A DNA stretch of 64,000 nucleotides from contig NZ_VOJI01000006.1 of NCBI RefSeq assembly GCF_007923445.1, positions 62,001-126,000 on the forward strand, in the 5' to 3' direction. The notes beneath the pieces are model-generated. The model did not search any database. It had not been told where the DNA came from and worked only from the letters and a program-made list of their open reading frames with translations. The stretch comes from Puniceibacterium confluentis (GTDB lineage: Bacteria > Pseudomonadota > Alphaproteobacteria > Rhodobacterales > Rhodobacteraceae). This document shows positions 53,975 through 61,838 of this stretch, piece after piece; positions within the stretch are counted from its first letter, which is position 1, and each line of letters opens with the position of its first letter. The position numbers and the translations under genes were made by a program.

Positions 53975-55688
53975 CTTGTCCCTCACGGTGCAGGCGTCCG
54001 GACGCCATGTGGACTCTTCGGTCACAACAGTCGAAATACTGTTCGTCATGCGTCGCCGCGAGGATGGTCTTTCCCGAATCGCGCAGCGCCGGCAGGATCT
54101 GGCGGTAGAACCGCCGCCGGGTTTCCGGGTCCTGATCCGCGGCCCATTCGTCCAGGATCAGAACCTGACGGTCCTCGGCCAGCGCCAGCGCCAGTCCCAA
54201 CCGCTTTTTCTGACCGGTGGAGAGTGCTCCCGGGTCTATGGTGCGCAGGTCGGGGCCGAATTTGTCACGGATGCCCATTTCGTTCAGCCAGTGCGCAAAG
54301 CGTTCGAGCCCCGCGTCGTCCAGGCCGTATGGCTTTGGAAACACGTGGAAATCGGCAAAGACGGTGGAAAACAGATTGCGGTAACATTGCTGCGGAAACA
54401 GCGGAACCGTGTCGCCGTTCAGCACGATGTCGCCGGAACGGCGCGGATACAGCCCGGTCAGCGCCCGCAGCAGCGTGGTCTTGCCCGACCCGTTGCCGCC
54501 GGTCATGAAAACGATTTCGTTGCGCGACAGGGCAAAATCGATGTCGGTGATCGCAAAGCCCTGTTCGCCGCCATGCCGGTAACTGAGGTTCTCCAGTTCC
54601 AGTGTCTGGAACGGCGGCGCGGCCTCTGTCGTCGCGACCTGAAGGTCCGGTGCCGCCAGAGCGGCGACCCGCGCCTGGAAGGCATCAATTTCCGACAGCG
54701 CGAACTGTGCCGTCGTCACCTGCTGGAAGGTCTGTACCACGGCGCTGATCGGTCCCAACAGGAAGATCACCGCAATCATGATCCGCGAGATGTCGCCCGA
54801 AGAGTCCGGAGAGACCAGCGGCATGATGAACACCACCGATCCGGCCATGAGGTAGGACGCGGAATTGCCGGTGGCCAGCATGCCGGCAAAATGTGCCGCG
54901 GCATTGCTGCGGCTTTCCGCCAGCTTCGCCGACCGGTTCTGCACATCCATGTGAAAATCGTGGCGTCGCTCCGGGTTCAGGCTCAGTTCCTTGGCGCCGC
55001 GCACCAGCCCTTCGGTAATCTCGCGGTAGGACTCCTCGGCCTGAGTGGCACGCCGCATGTCGTCGTCGAGCAGACTGCGGCTGCTGAGGAATCCCGCGAC
55101 CGTCAGCACCACGACGACAGTGGTGAGCAGCGCCGCCAAAGGTGACAGGAACACCAGATAGGCGAACATGAACAGCAGCAGGATCATCCCTTCGGCGCCC
55201 GCAATGATCGGCACCAGAGTCTGCGACAAGGCGGAGTAGTGCGCGCCGACGCCATCCATCACGGTGCGCAGGCCAACGGCCTGGATATCCTCAAGCGACA
55301 GGCTGAGGACATCCTCGGAGGTCGCCAGCCTGCGGTCGTGCAGCGCCAGTTCGATGGCCTGCGTCGCCTCGCGGATCAGGTAATTCTGCGCCCAGCGGTA
55401 GATGACCAGCAGCAGCAGAAACCCGAAGGCCATGATCCGGGAATAGCCGTGATACTCGACCTCGCGCGCCTCGGCGTTCAGCAGGTACAGCACCACCGTG
55501 CCGCAGGTGGCGGACAGGACGGCAACCAGCCCGAGATTGAGCAGGCCGGGCTTTCCGACGGAGGACCACAGCCGCAAAAGCCCGAAGCCCGGCGTCCTGG
55601 TCCGGGCTCCGCTTCCCGAGGCCATCAGCCTCAGAAGTTTTTCGCCCAGCCCGTCTGGACGCGCGGTTTGGAAGGCCTTTCTGATCAT
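53961..55688 (-). CDS. cyclic peptide/siderophore-type ABC exporter (SyrD/PvdE-like)
   Basis: A 575-residue half-transporter: six membrane segments in residues about 45-345, then an ATPase domain with Walker A GGNGSGKTT (about 397), signature LSTGQKKRL (about 488) and Walker B VLILDEWAADQDP (about 510). The DEWAADQDP form and the overall layout are typical of the NRPS-linked exporters SyrD and PvdE. It probably moves the lipopeptide across the inner membrane as a homodimer. It lies in the operon DUF697, small membrane protein, exporter, SPFH, type II thioesterase, with overlaps or gaps of a few bases. An outer-membrane partner is not present in the window. Confidence 0.92.
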   Translation of the reverse strand: MIRKAFQTARPDGLGEKLLRLMASGSGARTRTPGFGLLRLWSSVGKPGLLNLGLVAVLSATCGTVVLYLLNAEAREVEYHGYSRIMAFGFLLLLVIYRWAQNYLIREATQAIELALHDRRLATSEDVLSLSLEDIQAVGLRTVMDGVGAHYSALSQTLVPIIAGAEGMILLLFMFAYLVFLSPLAALLTTVVVVLTVAGFLSSRSLLDDDMRRATQAEESYREITEGLVRGAKELSLNPERRHDFHMDVQNRSAKLAESRSNAAAHFAGMLATGNSASYLMAGSVVFIMPLVSPDSSGDISRIMIAVIFLLGPISAVVQTFQQVTTAQFALSEIDAFQARVAALAAPDLQVATTEAAPPFQTLELENLSYRHGGEQGFAITDIDFALSRNEIVFMTGGNGSGKTTLLRALTGLYPRRSGDIVLNGDTVPLFPQQCYRNLFSTVFADFHVFPKPYGLDDAGLERFAHWLNEMGIRDKFGPDLRTIDPGALSTGQKKRLGLALALAEDRQVLILDEWAADQDPETRRRFYRQILPALRDSGKTILAATHDEQYFDCCDRRVHMASGRLHREGQDDPS

Positions 55689-55696
55689 GTGGACAA

Positions 55697-55858
55697 CTAA
55701 TGCTTGGGCTGGGTCAGCAAAAGCATGATGGCCATGATCAGCGGCGTCAGGATGATTGCAATCAGGAACGAGCCGCCGAACCCCAGGGCGCGGTCCCGAC
55801 CGAACAGCCCCACAATCGCACAGAGGCTAAGGTAGGTTATGACGACGACCGGGTGCAT
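55697..55858 (-). CDS. 53-residue predicted two-helix membrane protein
   Basis: A small frame between the DUF697 and exporter genes. From the ATG at 55858 it encodes two hydrophobic segments (MHPVVVITYLSLCAIVGLFG and SFLIAIILTPLIMAIMLLL) separated by a charged turn (RDRALGFGG), ending TQPKH. No clear ribosome-binding site precedes the ATG, but the gene upstream ends only 12 bases before it, so it may be translated by reinitiation; a TTG directly before the ATG is an alternative. I know no family name. Its position, filling the only gap in the operon, and its helix pattern support it as real. A role as a small exporter subunit is a guess. Confidence 0.6.
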   Translation of the reverse strand: MHPVVVITYLSLCAIVGLFGRDRALGFGGSFLIAIILTPLIMAIMLLLTQPKH

Positions 55859-55870
55859 CAAGAGGGCGGC

Positions 55871-56359
55871 CTATTTGGCTCTCGCGGACGAGAACTCCTC
55901 TTGCAGGTCTTTCTTGATCGCCTCGACGCTGAAATCGAGCATGGATCCGCCGCCTTCGAAGTGGCGCACGAAGACCTTGCCGATGGCATAGGTCGAGGCG
56001 GCGGCAAAGGCGGCCATGCCCGCGCTGCCGATCAGCGTGCCGCTGAACGGGATCAGCTTGACCGAGGATCCCAGCAGGCTGGTGCTGACGGCGGCGGGCG
56101 CGAGGGTGCCCAACAGCGACGTGATCAGCGCCTTGAGGGTCTGTTCGTCTGCTTCCATTCCGTAGGCGGCCGAGATTTTGCGCACCATCTGCACCTGGAC
56201 CGCGCCAATGGCGAGCAGGTCCAGATACGGCACCGGCACCACGCCACCCGCAGCCGACCATTTTACCGAGGACGAAATGATTTCGGCAACCTTGCCGTGT
56301 CGAGCCTCTACTGCGGTTGCGGTCTTTTCATCTTCTTTGGAGAGTGCTGCAGTCGCCAT
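55871..56359 (-). CDS. DUF697 family membrane protein
   Basis: A 162-residue protein matching the DUF697 pattern: SSVKWSAAGGVVPVPYLDLLAIGAVQVQMVRKISAAYG, then a second hydrophobic segment with GTLAPAAVSTSLLGSSVKLIPFSGTLIGSAGMAAFAAASTYAIGKVF and a charged C-terminal helix. The family is often found as the membrane-associated tail of GTPases, and here it stands alone. AGAGGTGAT lies just upstream of the ATG at 56359. It is the first gene of the operon that includes the exporter, SPFH protein and type II thioesterase. Its function is unknown; location suggests membrane integrity or transport of the lipopeptide. Confidence 0.8.
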   Translation of the reverse strand: MATAALSKEDEKTATAVEARHGKVAEIISSSVKWSAAGGVVPVPYLDLLAIGAVQVQMVRKISAAYGMEADEQTLKALITSLLGTLAPAAVSTSLLGSSVKLIPFSGTLIGSAGMAAFAAASTYAIGKVFVRHFEGGGSMLDFSVEAIKKDLQEEFSSARAK

Positions 56360-56448
56360 TGTATCACCTCTTGTCGTATTGAAAAAAGTCGTTCAGGAAA
56401 CCTTAAGGTTGAAAAATTTGTCTTCCGCTACGTCATCGCCTGCACAAG

Positions 56449-56477
56449 TTATTCGTCACTGGCGTCTCAAAGTCCAA
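56449..56477 (-). promoter_or_regulatory. candidate sigma-70 promoter of the export operon
   Basis: On the minus strand TTGGAC (56477-56472) and GAATAA (56454-56449) are separated by 17 bases, about 90 bases upstream of the DUF697 start, in an AT-rich 264-base gap with no gene. Pattern match only. Confidence 0.3.
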
Positions 56478-56623
56478 CTTTTTTTGCCCGCAGCGCCAAG
56501 ATTTTTCGGTAAATTAACGCCGAAAAATGTCTTGAATTTATGTGGGCGGATGCATCGGAATAGCTGGAAATGCCATGAAAACAGACTGATCTTGCGGGAT
56601 GCCGGACAATTCCGCCGCGGCCA

Positions 56624-57340
56624 TTATGGACCGGTGTTCGCATCAGTCCCGCGTGCCGCAAGGGCGCAGAAGGTCAGGATATGCCCCTGCCAGCGTGCCG
56701 CGCGCACATACAACCTGTGCTGGTGCCCCAGTTGTTGCGACAGCTCGTCTGACAGCGCGAATACCAACTTGTCGCCGGACAGGGACAACAGCCGTGCCTG
56801 GTGGAAATCGACGAACCGCTGCACCGTAGGGTAGATCGCCTTGTAGATGGCTTCCTTGGACGAGAACAGCAGGGTAAAGCCCACCTCGGCCCAGTCCGTG
56901 CCCGCCAGTGGTTCGAATTCGGAGGGACAATATATGCGTGGTGCCAGGCGCCGCCCTTCCTGCGCCGGGACGGGAAGTTCGATGTCGATGCCCAGTCCGG
57001 CAAACTGCCGTGCCGGACCTGCCACGCATAGGGCGACCGCCGCGCTGTGGGTCAGGCTGCCGGTCACGCCTGTCGGCCACACGGGCGCGCGGTCCGGGCC
57101 GAACTCAGGCCATTCGCTGGCGTCGATGTTCGCGGCGGCTGGCGCCGGGGACAGGCGTTGCATCGCCCTTCGGGCGCAGGTCCGCCCGGCCCGGTATTCC
57201 CCCCTGCGTTTGGCGACGGCGCGGTCGAGGGCCGGGGGCAGGGCGACCCCCAGAGCCGCCATCTCCCCGCCATCCAGAGCCATCGCAGCGGCGCAGCGCC
57301 CGTCCTGTTCCAGCCAGTGTGGCAGTGGCGAAAGATCCAA
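56624..57340 (-). CDS. 4'-phosphopantetheinyl transferase (Sfp/EntD type)
   Basis: A 238-residue transferase with the family motifs in order: VTGSLTHSAAVAL, GLGIDIELP and LFSSKEAIYKAIYP. It converts apo-ACP and PCP domains to the holo form with CoA. I start at the TTG at 57340 because AAGGAT lies 6-7 bases before it and the protein length then fits; the open frame extends further upstream with no family similarity. It lies next to the export operon on the same strand but 264 bases away, and it is the obvious activator of the seven carrier domains encoded in the cluster. It marks the right-hand edge of the biosynthetic region. Confidence 0.92.
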   Translation of the reverse strand: MDLSPLPHWLEQDGRCAAAMALDGGEMAALGVALPPALDRAVAKRRGEYRAGRTCARRAMQRLSPAPAAANIDASEWPEFGPDRAPVWPTGVTGSLTHSAAVALCVAGPARQFAGLGIDIELPVPAQEGRRLAPRIYCPSEFEPLAGTDWAEVGFTLLFSSKEAIYKAIYPTVQRFVDFHQARLLSLSGDKLVFALSDELSQQLGHQHRLYVRAARWQGHILTFCALAARGTDANTGP

Positions 57341-57643
57341 GACGTCATCCTTTGATTTCCGTTGCGGCCCGGAGGGATCGCGCACGGCACCGTTTGCACC
57401 GCACCGCCGCGCAAACGTCAAGCGTTTGCTGGCACCGCAGTCGCTCGCGCCTCCGCGGGCGGCGCTGCAAAATCCGGTGCAGGTCCAGGGCTGAGACACG
57501 CCGCTATCCGGCAAATTATCCGGATGCATGGCACCCGCTGCTTCCGGTTCTGCGCGGCGGCAGTTCGGTTGGCTCCAAGATTGCGTAAGTGGCGGCGGCG
57601 GTTATGGTTGTCAGCGATCCAATGACCGAAAGGACGGCACGAT
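57341..57643. other. divergent gap between PPTase and thioesterase genes
   Basis: About 300 bases without a gene. It must hold both promoters; AAAGGA precedes the ATG at 57644. The only structure noticed is a repeated ATCCGG (CTATCCGGCAAATTATCCGG near 57505). It is the likely right boundary of the biosynthetic locus. Confidence 0.4.
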
Positions 57644-58123
57644 ATGGACCCCCGCAAGCTCGAAATGACGGTGCTGATGACGCCCGATATGGCGAATTTC
57701 AGCGGCAAGGTACACGGCGGGGCGCTTCTCAACCTGTTGGACCGTGTCGCCTTTTCCTGTGCCTCGCGGTTTTCGCAGCGCTATGCCGTGACGTTGTCGG
57801 TGGATCAGGTTGTCTTCAAGGAACCTGTCAATGTGGGCGAGCTGGTGACCTTTCGGGCCAGCGTGAACCACGCCGGACGCACCTCGATGGAGATTGGCAT
57901 CAGGGTCGAATCCGAAGACATCCGCAGTGGCGCCCGGCGTCACACCAACTCGTGCTATTTTACCATGGTGGCGATGGGAGACGACGGACGGCCGGCAATG
58001 GTGCCGGAACTTGAGCTGCGCACCGATATCGAAAACCGGCGCAACCGCGCCGCCGTGATGCGCCGCGATCTGCGCCGTCAATTCGAAGCTGACATGCGCC
58101 GGGTCGCCGAAGGCGAGGTCTAG
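57644..58123 (+). CDS. acyl-CoA thioesterase, hotdog fold (YciA/YkhA-like)
   Basis: A 159-residue single-hotdog thioesterase with MTPDMANFSGKVHGGALLNL at the N-terminus (the DxANxxGxVHGG signature of the YciA/acyl-CoA thioesterase II-like group), a central DRVAFSCASRFSQRYAVTLS, and a final strand NSCYFTMVAM. It hydrolyses acyl-CoA thioesters, probably as a hexamer. AAAGGA precedes the ATG at 57644. It could release CoA from fatty acids that would otherwise feed the acyl-AMP ligase domain, but such enzymes are common housekeeping and I see no specific link to the cluster. Confidence 0.88.
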   Translation: MDPRKLEMTVLMTPDMANFSGKVHGGALLNLLDRVAFSCASRFSQRYAVTLSVDQVVFKEPVNVGELVTFRASVNHAGRTSMEIGIRVESEDIRSGARRHTNSCYFTMVAMGDDGRPAMVPELELRTDIENRRNRAAVMRRDLRRQFEADMRRVAEGEV

Positions 58124-58175
58124 CACATATGCGACAGGCGGATCCGCTGGCGAAACCCTGCACCGTGACCTTGCG

Positions 58176-59003
58176 GTGCGGCTGCGACCGCGTGGAGATT
58201 GCGGTCGCGTTGCGAATCCGGCCGACGTGACGGGCGCGGGCAGACCGTCAGTGGCGCCAGTTGCCACCCGCGTGCCGCCACCGGGGCCAATGCCGCGATT
58301 GCTGGTGGTGGATCTGGCACGAACCGCGGCGCTGCTGGGCATGATCCTGTTTCACCTGGTGCGGGATCTCGAGATCTTTGGTCTGGCCGCGCCGGGCACA
58401 ACGCTGTCCGGGGGCTGGGCCGTGTTTGCGCGGAGTGTGGCGGGCAGTTTTCTGTTCCTGTCGGGTGTCAGCCTGGTGCTGGCGCAGCAAGGGCATCGGC
58501 GCTGGCGCAATTTTGCGCGACGGCTTGTCGTGCTGGCCGGTGCTGCGGCGGCGATCAGCCTCGCAACCTTTCTGGCGGTGCCCGGACAGTATGTCTTCTT
58601 TGGCATCCTGCACGCTATCGCCGTGTCGAGCGTTCTGGCGCTGCCGTTTCTGCGGTTGCCCGTCTGGATGTCCCTTGGAGGTGCGCTGCTGATCGTTCTT
58701 GCCGATCAGGCGCTGACGGCGCCGCCGTTCGATGCCGTGTGGATGAAGTGGACAGGGCTCAGTTCGGCCCCGCGTCCGTCCCTTGACTTCATCCCGCTGG
58801 TGCCGTGGTTCGCGCCGGTCCTGCTGGGGGTTTTTAGTGCCAGAACTGTCGCCGGGTTGCAGCTGCGCCCGGTGGTGCCGTCTGTGTCCCGGTGGCAGTG
58901 GCAGTGGCTGGCCTGGCCCGGGCGGCACAGTCTGATGATCTATCTGCTGCACCAGCCGGTATTGCTGGGCGCGCTGTGGCTGATCACCCGGTTTCTGCCA
59001 TAG
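58176..59003 (+). CDS. DUF1624 heparan-alpha-glucosaminide N-acetyltransferase-like membrane protein
   Basis: A polytopic membrane protein of about 275 residues: LLVVDLARTAALLGMILFHL at the start of the conserved part (the family pattern with an acidic residue and a His in the first membrane helices), then about six more hydrophobic segments ending in HSLMIYLLHQPVLLGALWLI. The YeiB/DUF1624 family includes transmembrane acyl or acetyltransferases; the substrate here is unknown. The start is uncertain: GTG 58176, GTG 58227 and ATG 58290 are all in frame, and only the last removes a Pro/Gly-rich leader without family character. It lies 50 bases after the thioesterase gene. Confidence 0.8.
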   Translation: MRLRPRGDCGRVANPADVTGAGRPSVAPVATRVPPPGPMPRLLVVDLARTAALLGMILFHLVRDLEIFGLAAPGTTLSGGWAVFARSVAGSFLFLSGVSLVLAQQGHRRWRNFARRLVVLAGAAAAISLATFLAVPGQYVFFGILHAIAVSSVLALPFLRLPVWMSLGGALLIVLADQALTAPPFDAVWMKWTGLSSAPRPSLDFIPLVPWFAPVLLGVFSARTVAGLQLRPVVPSVSRWQWQWLAWPGRHSLMIYLLHQPVLLGALWLITRFLP

Positions 59004-59050
59004 CGGCCGCGGCTGGCCACGCCGGTCACAGGCAACGGACCAGAATTTGG

Positions 59051-59101
59051 TTGACATATTTTTGAACCTGTTCAAACCTGTTCACAACAAGACTGAACAG
59101 G
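59051..59101 (+). promoter_or_regulatory. promoter with repeated CTGTTCA operator before the GntR gene
   Basis: TTGACA at 59051-59056 is an ideal -35 box. Just after it lie TGAACCTGTTCA (59063-59074, an imperfect palindrome), a second AACCTGTTCA (59075-59084) and an inverted TGAACAGG (from 59094) overlapping the ribosome-binding site AGGAG. Repeated half-sites of this kind fit autorepression by the GntR regulator encoded immediately downstream. Confidence 0.55.
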
Positions 59102-59109
59102 AGAGTGAC

Positions 59110-59817
59110 GTGAGTCTGATCGGCGCCTCGAAATCGGCAGTCATCGCACATACGCTCGAGGCTGAAATCCGCTCTGGCCAGCTGGGGCGGGGCGATGCCC
59201 TTGGCAGCGAAAATGCATTGGTCCGGAGGTTTGCGGTCAGCCGGAACACCGTGCGCAAGGGGCTTGAGATCCTTGCCGACAAGGGCCTGATCACCACGCG
59301 AAGCGGCATCGGATCCTTTGTCACCTTTGGTGGCACCCCGATTGACAGCGCCGCCGGCTGGTCTGTGGCGCTGGCGTCCTCGGGGGACCGGCTGTCGTCG
59401 CGCGTGCTGGCGTTGCAGCGCCGTGCTTGCGAAATCAGCGATGGCCCGCTTGCGGCGGGGGCGGACTGTCTCTGCGTCGACCGGCTGCGCTTTCGCGACA
59501 GCACCGGGCAGGGCGTTTCGCTGGAACGCAGCCGCATCCCCTGGCGGTCCTCGCTCGCGGATGTGCTCGACTCCGGGCTGCGGGACGGTTCGCTGGATGC
59601 CACGCTCAAGGCGCACGGTCTCATCGGCACCAGCGGCGAGGAATGGGCCAATGTTCTGACCAGTCTCGCTCCGGAGGATGCGCGCCTCATGGGACGCGAC
59701 AACGGGCAGCCGATGCTGCGGCTGCGGCGCCTGACCCGCGGCGCGGACGGAGCGGTGATCGAGTTTGTCGAAAGCATTCTCGACCCCGACCTGTTTGCCC
59801 TGCACATGGAGTTCTAG
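59110..59817 (+). CDS. GntR-family transcriptional regulator with UTRA domain
   Basis: A 235-residue regulator. The N-terminal winged helix-turn-helix is clear (IAHTLEAEIRSGQLGRGDAL, LVRRFAVSRNTVRKGLEILA, then TTRSGIGSFVTF), followed by a UTRA-like ligand domain (residues about 85-235) ending in IEFVESILDPDLFALHMEF, typical of the HutC/PhnF subfamily. I start at the GTG at 59110 with AGGAG 7 bases upstream; an in-frame ATG at 59047 would include the promoter. Its stop is one base from the next start, so it leads the operon and probably represses it through the CTGTTCA repeats. The ligand is unknown, likely the sugar compound handled downstream. Confidence 0.88.
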   Translation: MSLIGASKSAVIAHTLEAEIRSGQLGRGDALGSENALVRRFAVSRNTVRKGLEILADKGLITTRSGIGSFVTFGGTPIDSAAGWSVALASSGDRLSSRVLALQRRACEISDGPLAAGADCLCVDRLRFRDSTGQGVSLERSRIPWRSSLADVLDSGLRDGSLDATLKAHGLIGTSGEEWANVLTSLAPEDARLMGRDNGQPMLRLRRLTRGADGAVIEFVESILDPDLFALHMEF

Positions 59818-59818
59818 C

Positions 59819-60862
59819 ATGGTGCAGGATGTCCTCAGCCCGGCCACGGACCGCGCCCGCGCCACGCTGTTGTGCCTGGCGGCAGGCGATGCGCTGGGGA
59901 TGCCGTCGCAGACGTTGCCGCGGGAGGTGATCCGCGCGCGCTACGGTCGCATCACCACCTTTGTCGCGCCGTTCGCGGATCATCCGGTGTCGCACGGGCT
60001 GCGCGCCGGGCAGGTGACGGATGACACCGAACAGACGCTGCTGCTGGCGCATCGCCTGCTGGCCGCACCGGATCGCTTCGATGCCCGGGGCTGGAGCCGC
60101 GATCTGCTTGCGTGGGAAAGAGACGTGCGCGCCCGTGGCCTGCGCGACCTGCTCGGGCCGTCGTCCAGGGCGGCGCTGGATGCGATGCTGGCCGGAACGC
60201 CGGTTTCGGAAACCGGGCGCAACGGCACCACCAATGGCGCCGCGATGCGCATCGCTCCGGCCGGCATCGCCACGCCGCACGGCGATGTGGGGCGCCTCGT
60301 CGATCACGTCACAGAAACCTGCCAGGTGACCCACAACACCGGCGAAGCCATCGCGGCCGCTGCGGCCGTTGCGATGGTTGTCAGCCTGGGGATAGATGGC
60401 GCCAGCTTTGAACAGGCCGTACCGCGCGCACTGCAAGCGGCGATGCTGGGCCAGAAGCGCGGCCATGCCACGGGCCACGGCGACGTGGCGGGCAGGATCC
60501 GCGCCGCATTGGATCTGGCCGCCAGCGGCGCGACCGAAGAAGTGTTCGCAGCGACTGTCGGCACATCGGTTGCATCGGCGCAGTCGGTCGCGGCAGCCTT
60601 TGGACTTGTGCGGATGGCGGGCGGTGCGCCCTGGGGTGCCGCCCTGATCGCTGCCAATATCGGCGACGATACCGACACCATCGGTGCCATCGCCGGGGCC
60701 ATGGCCGGGGCCTGTTGCGGATCACAGGGGGTGCCACCGGAAGTGCGCGCAACCCTGATGGCCGAGAACTGCCTGCCCATTGATGCCCTGGCTGCCGACC
60801 TTGTGGCGCTGCGAATGCGGCGTGGGGCCGCGCCGGGCTTTCCGGCGGAGAGCGCGTCATGA
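59819..60862 (+). CDS. ADP-ribosylglycohydrolase family protein
   Basis: A 347-residue member of the ARH/DraG family. The two metal-binding clusters are present: TDDTEQT at residues 68-73 and GDDTDTIGAIAGAMAG near the C-terminus (about 281-296), with NGTTNGAAMRIAPAG between. These enzymes use two Mg ions to hydrolyse N- or O-glycosidic bonds to ADP-ribose or related ribosides. The start at 59819 follows the GntR stop by one base; the stop overlaps the kinase start (ATGA). With a PfkB kinase and a solute importer in the same operon it may act on small imported ribosides rather than on modified proteins; this is inference. Confidence 0.9.
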   Translation: MVQDVLSPATDRARATLLCLAAGDALGMPSQTLPREVIRARYGRITTFVAPFADHPVSHGLRAGQVTDDTEQTLLLAHRLLAAPDRFDARGWSRDLLAWERDVRARGLRDLLGPSSRAALDAMLAGTPVSETGRNGTTNGAAMRIAPAGIATPHGDVGRLVDHVTETCQVTHNTGEAIAAAAAVAMVVSLGIDGASFEQAVPRALQAAMLGQKRGHATGHGDVAGRIRAALDLAASGATEEVFAATVGTSVASAQSVAAAFGLVRMAGGAPWGAALIAANIGDDTDTIGAIAGAMAGACCGSQGVPPEVRATLMAENCLPIDALAADLVALRMRRGAAPGFPAESAS

Positions 60863-61797
60863 CTCCTGCGACGACGCCACGGCTGTTGCAGATGTCCGGC
60901 GTCATCGCCGATCTGATCTACCGGGTGGAAACCGTGCCCCGGCCGGGGCAGGAGGCCATCGTCACCGACTTCGAGATCGCGCCGGGCGGCGGATTCAACG
61001 CGATGGTCGCCGCGCGTCAGGCCGGCATGCAGGTCAGCTATGGCGGCAGTCTCGGCACCGGTCCCTTTGCCGATGTGGTCGCGCGGGGGTTGCAGCGACA
61101 CGCGATCGAGATTCTGCGCCAGCGTGACCCTGCCCGTGATCAGGGCTGCTGCACGGTGATGATCGACGCCGCGGGAGAACGCACCTTTGTTGCCGCCGCC
61201 GGCGCCGAAGGCCACCTGAGTGCATCCGAGATCGACGCGGTTGCAACAGAGCCCTTTGGCTGGACGCTGCTGTCGGGATATGCGCTGCACTACCGCGGGT
61301 CGCGCAGGGCTCTGGGGGACTGGCTGGCCAGAACCGATTTGCCAAACCTGGTTTTCGACCCTTCGCCGGTGGTCGCCGCACTGGACCCGGCGCTGTTAGC
61401 GGTCGCGGTCGGACGGGCCCGCTGGATCAGCGCGAACCTGGACGAGGCCCGGGTTATCGCCGGAACGATGCCGGCCCCCGAGGTGGCGTTGTGCCTGGCG
61501 CGGGGCCGTCCCGACGGCGGCGCCGTGCTGCGGGACGGGGCGCGGGGCTGTTATCTGGCGCAGGGCGGACAGGTAACGCACATTCCCGCGCTGGAGGTGC
61601 AGGCCGTCGACACCAATGGGGCCGGGGACACCCATGTCGGCAGTTTCATCGCCGAGCTGTCGCGCACCGGCGATGCGCTGCGGGCCGCGCGCTACGCCAA
61701 TATCGCCGCCGCCCTGTCCACGACCCGCCACGGTCCTGCCACCGCGCCGACCCGGGCCGAGGTTCTCGGCCAGCTTGAAACACCCTTTGTCCCCTGA
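60859..61797 (+). CDS. PfkB-family carbohydrate kinase (ribokinase type)
   Basis: A 312-residue kinase with the N-terminal PfkB pattern (IADLIYRVETVPRPGQEAIV, then GGGFNAMVAARQAGMQVSYGG) and the C-terminal ATP-binding/anion-hole motif DTNGAGDTHVGSF near residues 252-264, where Asp is the catalytic base. Members phosphorylate ribose, nucleosides, fructose and related sugars. Immediate coupling to the glycohydrolase suggests that it phosphorylates the sugar that enzyme releases. The exact substrate cannot be read from sequence. Confidence 0.9.
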   Translation: MTPATTPRLLQMSGVIADLIYRVETVPRPGQEAIVTDFEIAPGGGFNAMVAARQAGMQVSYGGSLGTGPFADVVARGLQRHAIEILRQRDPARDQGCCTVMIDAAGERTFVAAAGAEGHLSASEIDAVATEPFGWTLLSGYALHYRGSRRALGDWLARTDLPNLVFDPSPVVAALDPALLAVAVGRARWISANLDEARVIAGTMPAPEVALCLARGRPDGGAVLRDGARGCYLAQGGQVTHIPALEVQAVDTNGAGDTHVGSFIAELSRTGDALRAARYANIAAALSTTRHGPATAPTRAEVLGQLETPFVP

Positions 61798-61838
61798 ACC
61801 GATTGCAGAAGAAACGTTCCAACACGGAGGAAACCCCA

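Noticed and set aside
57644-58123. Hotdog thioesterase as a member of the lipopeptide cluster
   Set aside because: It is divergent from the PPTase, belongs to a common housekeeping family and is not coupled to any cluster gene.
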